From positions 1 to 30,382 of the forward strand of contig JBKBRC010000031.1 of the NCBI GenBank assembly GCA_046292345.1: a DNA stretch of 30,382 nucleotides, read 5' to 3'. Position 1 is the first letter of the stretch, and each line of letters begins with the position of its first letter. This stretch comes from JBKBRC01 sp046292345. GTDB taxonomy: Bacteria > Bacteroidota > Rhodothermia > Rhodothermales > Rubricoccaceae. This document shows positions 28,015-30,382 of the stretch, piece by piece. The position numbers were made by a program, and so were the translations under genes. Below the pieces are notes generated by a model. That model saw only the letters and a list, made by a program, of their open reading frames with translations. It did not search any database and was not told where the DNA came from.

Positions 28015-28962
28015 ATGCTCCGCTCACTGCTCACCCTCTGCCTCGCCGCCCTGGGCCTGTTCGACTGCGCCGGCCCAGCCCACCTGGCGTCCATGCCGGC
28101 CGGGGAGGCGACGGTGCGCCCCCCGACGCCTGTTGCCGAGGCCGCGCCGGATCCGTCTGTCGAGCCGCGCACGCGCGCGGCGTTCGCCGGCATCATGGAG
28201 GCCGCTCGCGCCGGGCGCGTCGCCGCGCTGTCCTACGGCGAGATCGTGCAGTGGACCGGCGAGCGCCTGCTCGGGCAGCCCTACGTGGCGGGCCTGCTGG
28301 ACGCGCCGCCCGAGGAGATGCTCGTCGTCAACCTCCGCGCGTTCGACTGCGTGCTCTACGTCGAGAACGTGCTCGCGCTGGCCGAGACGATCGCGCGCGA
28401 GACGTACGCCTGGGACGACTACGTGGCCGCGCTCGAGGCGATGCGCTACCGCGACGGGCGCATGCAGGGCTACTGCTCGCGCCTGCACTACTTCTCGGAC
28501 TGGATCGCCGACAACGCCGCGCGCGGGCGGGTCGAGAACGTGACCGAGGCCTCCGGGGGCGTCCGCTTCCCCAAGACGCTCTCGTTCATGAGCGCCAACC
28601 GCAGCGCCTACCCGCGCCTGGCCTCGGACGAGACGTTCGCCTGTATCGTCGCGCGCGAGGCGGACCTGCGCGGGCTCGAACTGTTCTACATCCCGCAGGA
28701 GCGCATCGCGCTGGCCTACCCCCACCTCCGGCCCGGCGACGTGATCGCCACCACGACCGGCCTGGGCGGGCTCGACGTGACGCACACCGGCTTCGTGTAC
28801 CGCCCGCCGGGCGGGCGCGGGACCGGCTTCATGCACGCCTCGCAGACGCAGCGCGAGGTCGTCGTCTCGGAAGACCTCGCGCGCTACGTGCAGGGCGTGC
28901 GGGCGCAGACCGGCATCATCGTCGCGCGACCGCTTGACCCGCGGACGCGCCGCGACCGGTAG
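28015..28962 (+). CDS. DUF1460-type N-acetylmuramoyl-L-alanine amidase-like exported protein
   Basis: 315 aa. An N-terminal hydrophobic export signal (MLRSLLTLCLAALGLFDCAG) is present. C18 could be lipidated, but LFDC is a poor lipobox. The DUF1460 core, an NlpC/P60-like cysteine fold associated with peptidoglycan cleavage, has the catalytic cysteine C112 in NLRAFDCVLYVENVLAL and the likely histidine H257 in DVTHTGF. A second region, GFMHASQTQREVVVSEDLARYV, is family-typical. It probably trims cell-wall peptides in the periplasm. The frame is open upstream across aat, but ATG 28015 gives the signal peptide. pfkA follows 38 nt later. Confidence 0.85.
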   Translation: MLRSLLTLCLAALGLFDCAGPAHLASMPAGEATVRPPTPVAEAAPDPSVEPRTRAAFAGIMEAARAGRVAALSYGEIVQWTGERLLGQPYVAGLLDAPPEEMLVVNLRAFDCVLYVENVLALAETIARETYAWDDYVAALEAMRYRDGRMQGYCSRLHYFSDWIADNAARGRVENVTEASGGVRFPKTLSFMSANRSAYPRLASDETFACIVAREADLRGLELFYIPQERIALAYPHLRPGDVIATTTGLGGLDVTHTGFVYRPPGGRGTGFMHASQTQREVVVSEDLARYVQGVRAQTGIIVARPLDPRTRRDR

Positions 28963-29000
28963 CCCGCGCGCGGCGGCCTCCTCTCTACAGACCACGCGCC

Positions 29001-29981
29001 ATGGATCTCCACCGCATCGGTGTCTTTACCTCGGGCGGCGACGCGCCGGGCATGAACGCTTGCATCCGCGCCGCCGTCCGCCGCGCGCTCGCCGAGGGGC
29101 TCGAGGTCGTCGGCATCCGGCGCGGCTACGCGGGCATGATCGAGGGCGACTTCGTCGAGATGGACCGGCAGTCGGTCTCGAACATCTTGCAGCAGGGGGG
29201 CACGATCCTCAAGAGCGCCCGCAGCGAGCGCTTCCGCACGGCCGAGGGCCGCGCCGCGGCCGCGGCGCGCCTCCGCGAGGCCGGCGTGGACGCGCTCGTG
29301 GCCATCGGCGGCGACGGCACGCTCCAGGGCGCCACGCGCCTGGCCGAAGAGCACGGCATCGCCGCCGTCGGCTGCCCGGGCACCATCGACAACGACCTCT
29401 ACGGTACCGACGAGACGATCGGCTTCGACACGGCGCTCAACACGGCCCTCGAGTCCATCGACAAGATCCGCGACACCGCCGACGCGCACGACCGCCTGTT
29501 CCTGATCGAGGTGATGGGCCGGGACACGGGCTTCATCGCGCTCGCGTGCGGCATCGGCGGCGGCGCCGAGCTGGTGCTGATTCCGGAGATGATGACGGAC
29601 ATGGGGGCCATCCGCGAGCGCATCCTCTCGCTCATGTCCAGTCAGAGCCGCTCCTCGATCGTCGTCGTGGCCGAGGGCGACGACACCGGCGGCGCGCACC
29701 GCATCGCGGAGACGCTGCGCGCCGACGCCGCGTTCGCACACATCGACCTGCGCGTGGCCGTGCTCGGGCACATCCAGCGTGGCGGCAGCCCGACCGCGCG
29801 CGACCGCGTGCTCGCCTCGCGCCTGGGCTCGGCCGCGGTCGAGGCGCTGCTCGAGGGGCACGCCGGCGTCATGGTGGGCATCGTCAACAACGACGTCAAG
29901 CTCACGCCAACGCGCCTGGTCTGGAGCCGCAAGAAGGACGTGGACTACGACCTGCTCCAGCTCACGGCCGTGCTGAGCTGA
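29001..29981 (+). CDS. pfkA: ATP-dependent 6-phosphofructokinase
   Basis: 326 aa (family about 320). It phosphorylates fructose 6-phosphate in glycolysis. Motifs are FTSGGDAPGMNACIRA (10-24), AIGGDGTLQGATRL with GGDG at 103-106, PGTIDNDLYGTDETIGFDTAL with catalytic base D130, VMGRDTGFIAL (171-181) and LGHIQRGGSPTARDR. Glycines at the two positions that are Asp and Lys in pyrophosphate-dependent enzymes (G106, and G127 in PGTIDND) indicate ATP use. Its last 20 nt overlap the end of the converging RsbW-like gene. Confidence 0.96.
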   Translation: MDLHRIGVFTSGGDAPGMNACIRAAVRRALAEGLEVVGIRRGYAGMIEGDFVEMDRQSVSNILQQGGTILKSARSERFRTAEGRAAAAARLREAGVDALVAIGGDGTLQGATRLAEEHGIAAVGCPGTIDNDLYGTDETIGFDTALNTALESIDKIRDTADAHDRLFLIEVMGRDTGFIALACGIGGGAELVLIPEMMTDMGAIRERILSLMSSQSRSSIVVVAEGDDTGGAHRIAETLRADAAFAHIDLRVAVLGHIQRGGSPTARDRVLASRLGSAAVEALLEGHAGVMVGIVNNDVKLTPTRLVWSRKKDVDYDLLQLTAVLS

Positions 29982-30382
29982 GAGGCCGCGGCGGCAGGCG
30001 CCGGATGAGCCGCAGCTCGTTGACGCCGCCGGCGTAGCCGTACCGGATCTCGTGCACGAGGCGCTCGATGAGCAGCAGGCCGTAGCCGTGGCGCGCGCGC
30101 CGGCCGAGGGCCTCGGCCGGGCCGGCGCGCGGCGCGGTGGGGGGGTCGAAGCGCGGGCCGCGGTAGCGAAGCACGACGGCCAGGTGCCCGTCGGCCGGTT
30201 CGGCGCGCACGGTGAGCACGCCGCGCGGCCGGCCGGCCATGCCGTGCTCGATGGCGTTGGCGGCGGCCTCGTCCACGGCGAGCGTGAGCGCGCGCGCGTC
30301 GGGCTCGGGCAGGCCGTGCGCGCGCGCGTGGTCGCAGACGTGGCGGCGCACCCGGGCCAGCACGCGCGGGTGCGCCTCGACG
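29962..30382 (-). CDS. RsbW/SpoIIAB-like ATP-binding protein (5' end outside window)
   Basis: At least 139 aa; the frame is still open at the window edge. GTG 30363 is the first possible start inside the window, but VEAHPR continues upstream. It is a GHKL ATPase domain of the anti-sigma/serine-kinase type, with N-box ALTLAVDEAAANAIEHG and a glycine-rich lid RHGYGLLLIERLVHEIRY. The G1 box reads VVLRYRGPRFDPP, where related proteins have Asp (as in VADEGDSFD of RsbW); here Tyr stands in that place, so nucleotide binding may be altered. Such proteins usually bind a sigma factor and an anti-sigma antagonist; neither is in view. It converges on pfkA with a 20-nt 3' overlap. Confidence 0.75.
   Translation of the reverse strand, partial: VEAHPRVLARVRRHVCDHARAHGLPEPDARALTLAVDEAAANAIEHGMAGRPRGVLTVRAEPADGHLAVVLRYRGPRFDPPTAPRAGPAEALGRRARHGYGLLLIERLVHEIRYGYAGGVNELRLIRRLPPRPLSSARP

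Overview
The window is a stretch of GC-rich bacterial chromosome whose first 17 kb is an almost complete S10-spc-alpha ribosomal protein supercluster, all on the + strand. It runs tuf(end)-rpsJ-rplC-rplD-rplW-rplB-rpsS-rplV-rpsC-rplP-rpmC-rpsQ-rplN-rplX-rplE-rpsN-rpsH-rplF-rplR-rpsE-rpmD-rplO-secY-map-infA-rpmJ-rpsM-rpsK-rpsD-rpoA-rplQ. Several traits point to the Bacteroidota/Rhodothermota lineage (a Rhodothermales-like organism is my best guess, not proven). There is no adk between secY and map. The L36 has lost its zinc ligands. Shine-Dalgarno sequences are almost absent. A lipoprotein with an SbsA-like Ig domain and a GGPEDRTPP start follows later. GC content and third-position GC are uniformly high, and I see no sign of recent transfer.

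From 17.4 kb to 21.9 kb lies a + strand housekeeping group: a bifunctional Rel/SpoT (p)ppGpp enzyme, an HU/IHF-like nucleoid protein, RuvX/YqgF, peptide deformylase and a small acidic protein of unknown function. The - strand block 22.1-27.1 kb holds four genes, read from right to left: a biotin carboxyl carrier protein, an NAD-dependent epimerase-like SDR, an Ig-domain lipoprotein and a secreted M28 zinc peptidase. From 27.3 kb the + strand carries leucyl/phenylalanyl-tRNA-protein transferase, a DUF1460 amidase-like secreted protein and ATP-type 6-phosphofructokinase. The window ends in a convergent, 5'-truncated GHKL/RsbW-like ATPase.

Functionally the window is dominated by ribosome assembly, transcription (RpoA), secretion (SecY), nascent-chain processing (Map and Def) and growth-rate control (Rel).

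No gene-free stretch exceeds 300 bases, but the spacers are unusually long and structured for a ribosomal cluster. They hold GC-rich hairpins, two intrinsic terminators placed directly against the next start codon, and many short tandem duplications. Several of those duplications copy the stop codon of the preceding gene. I see no tRNA, rRNA, CRISPR array, insertion sequence or prophage. I do not see a convincing new multi-gene system; the unexplained signals are in the spacers.
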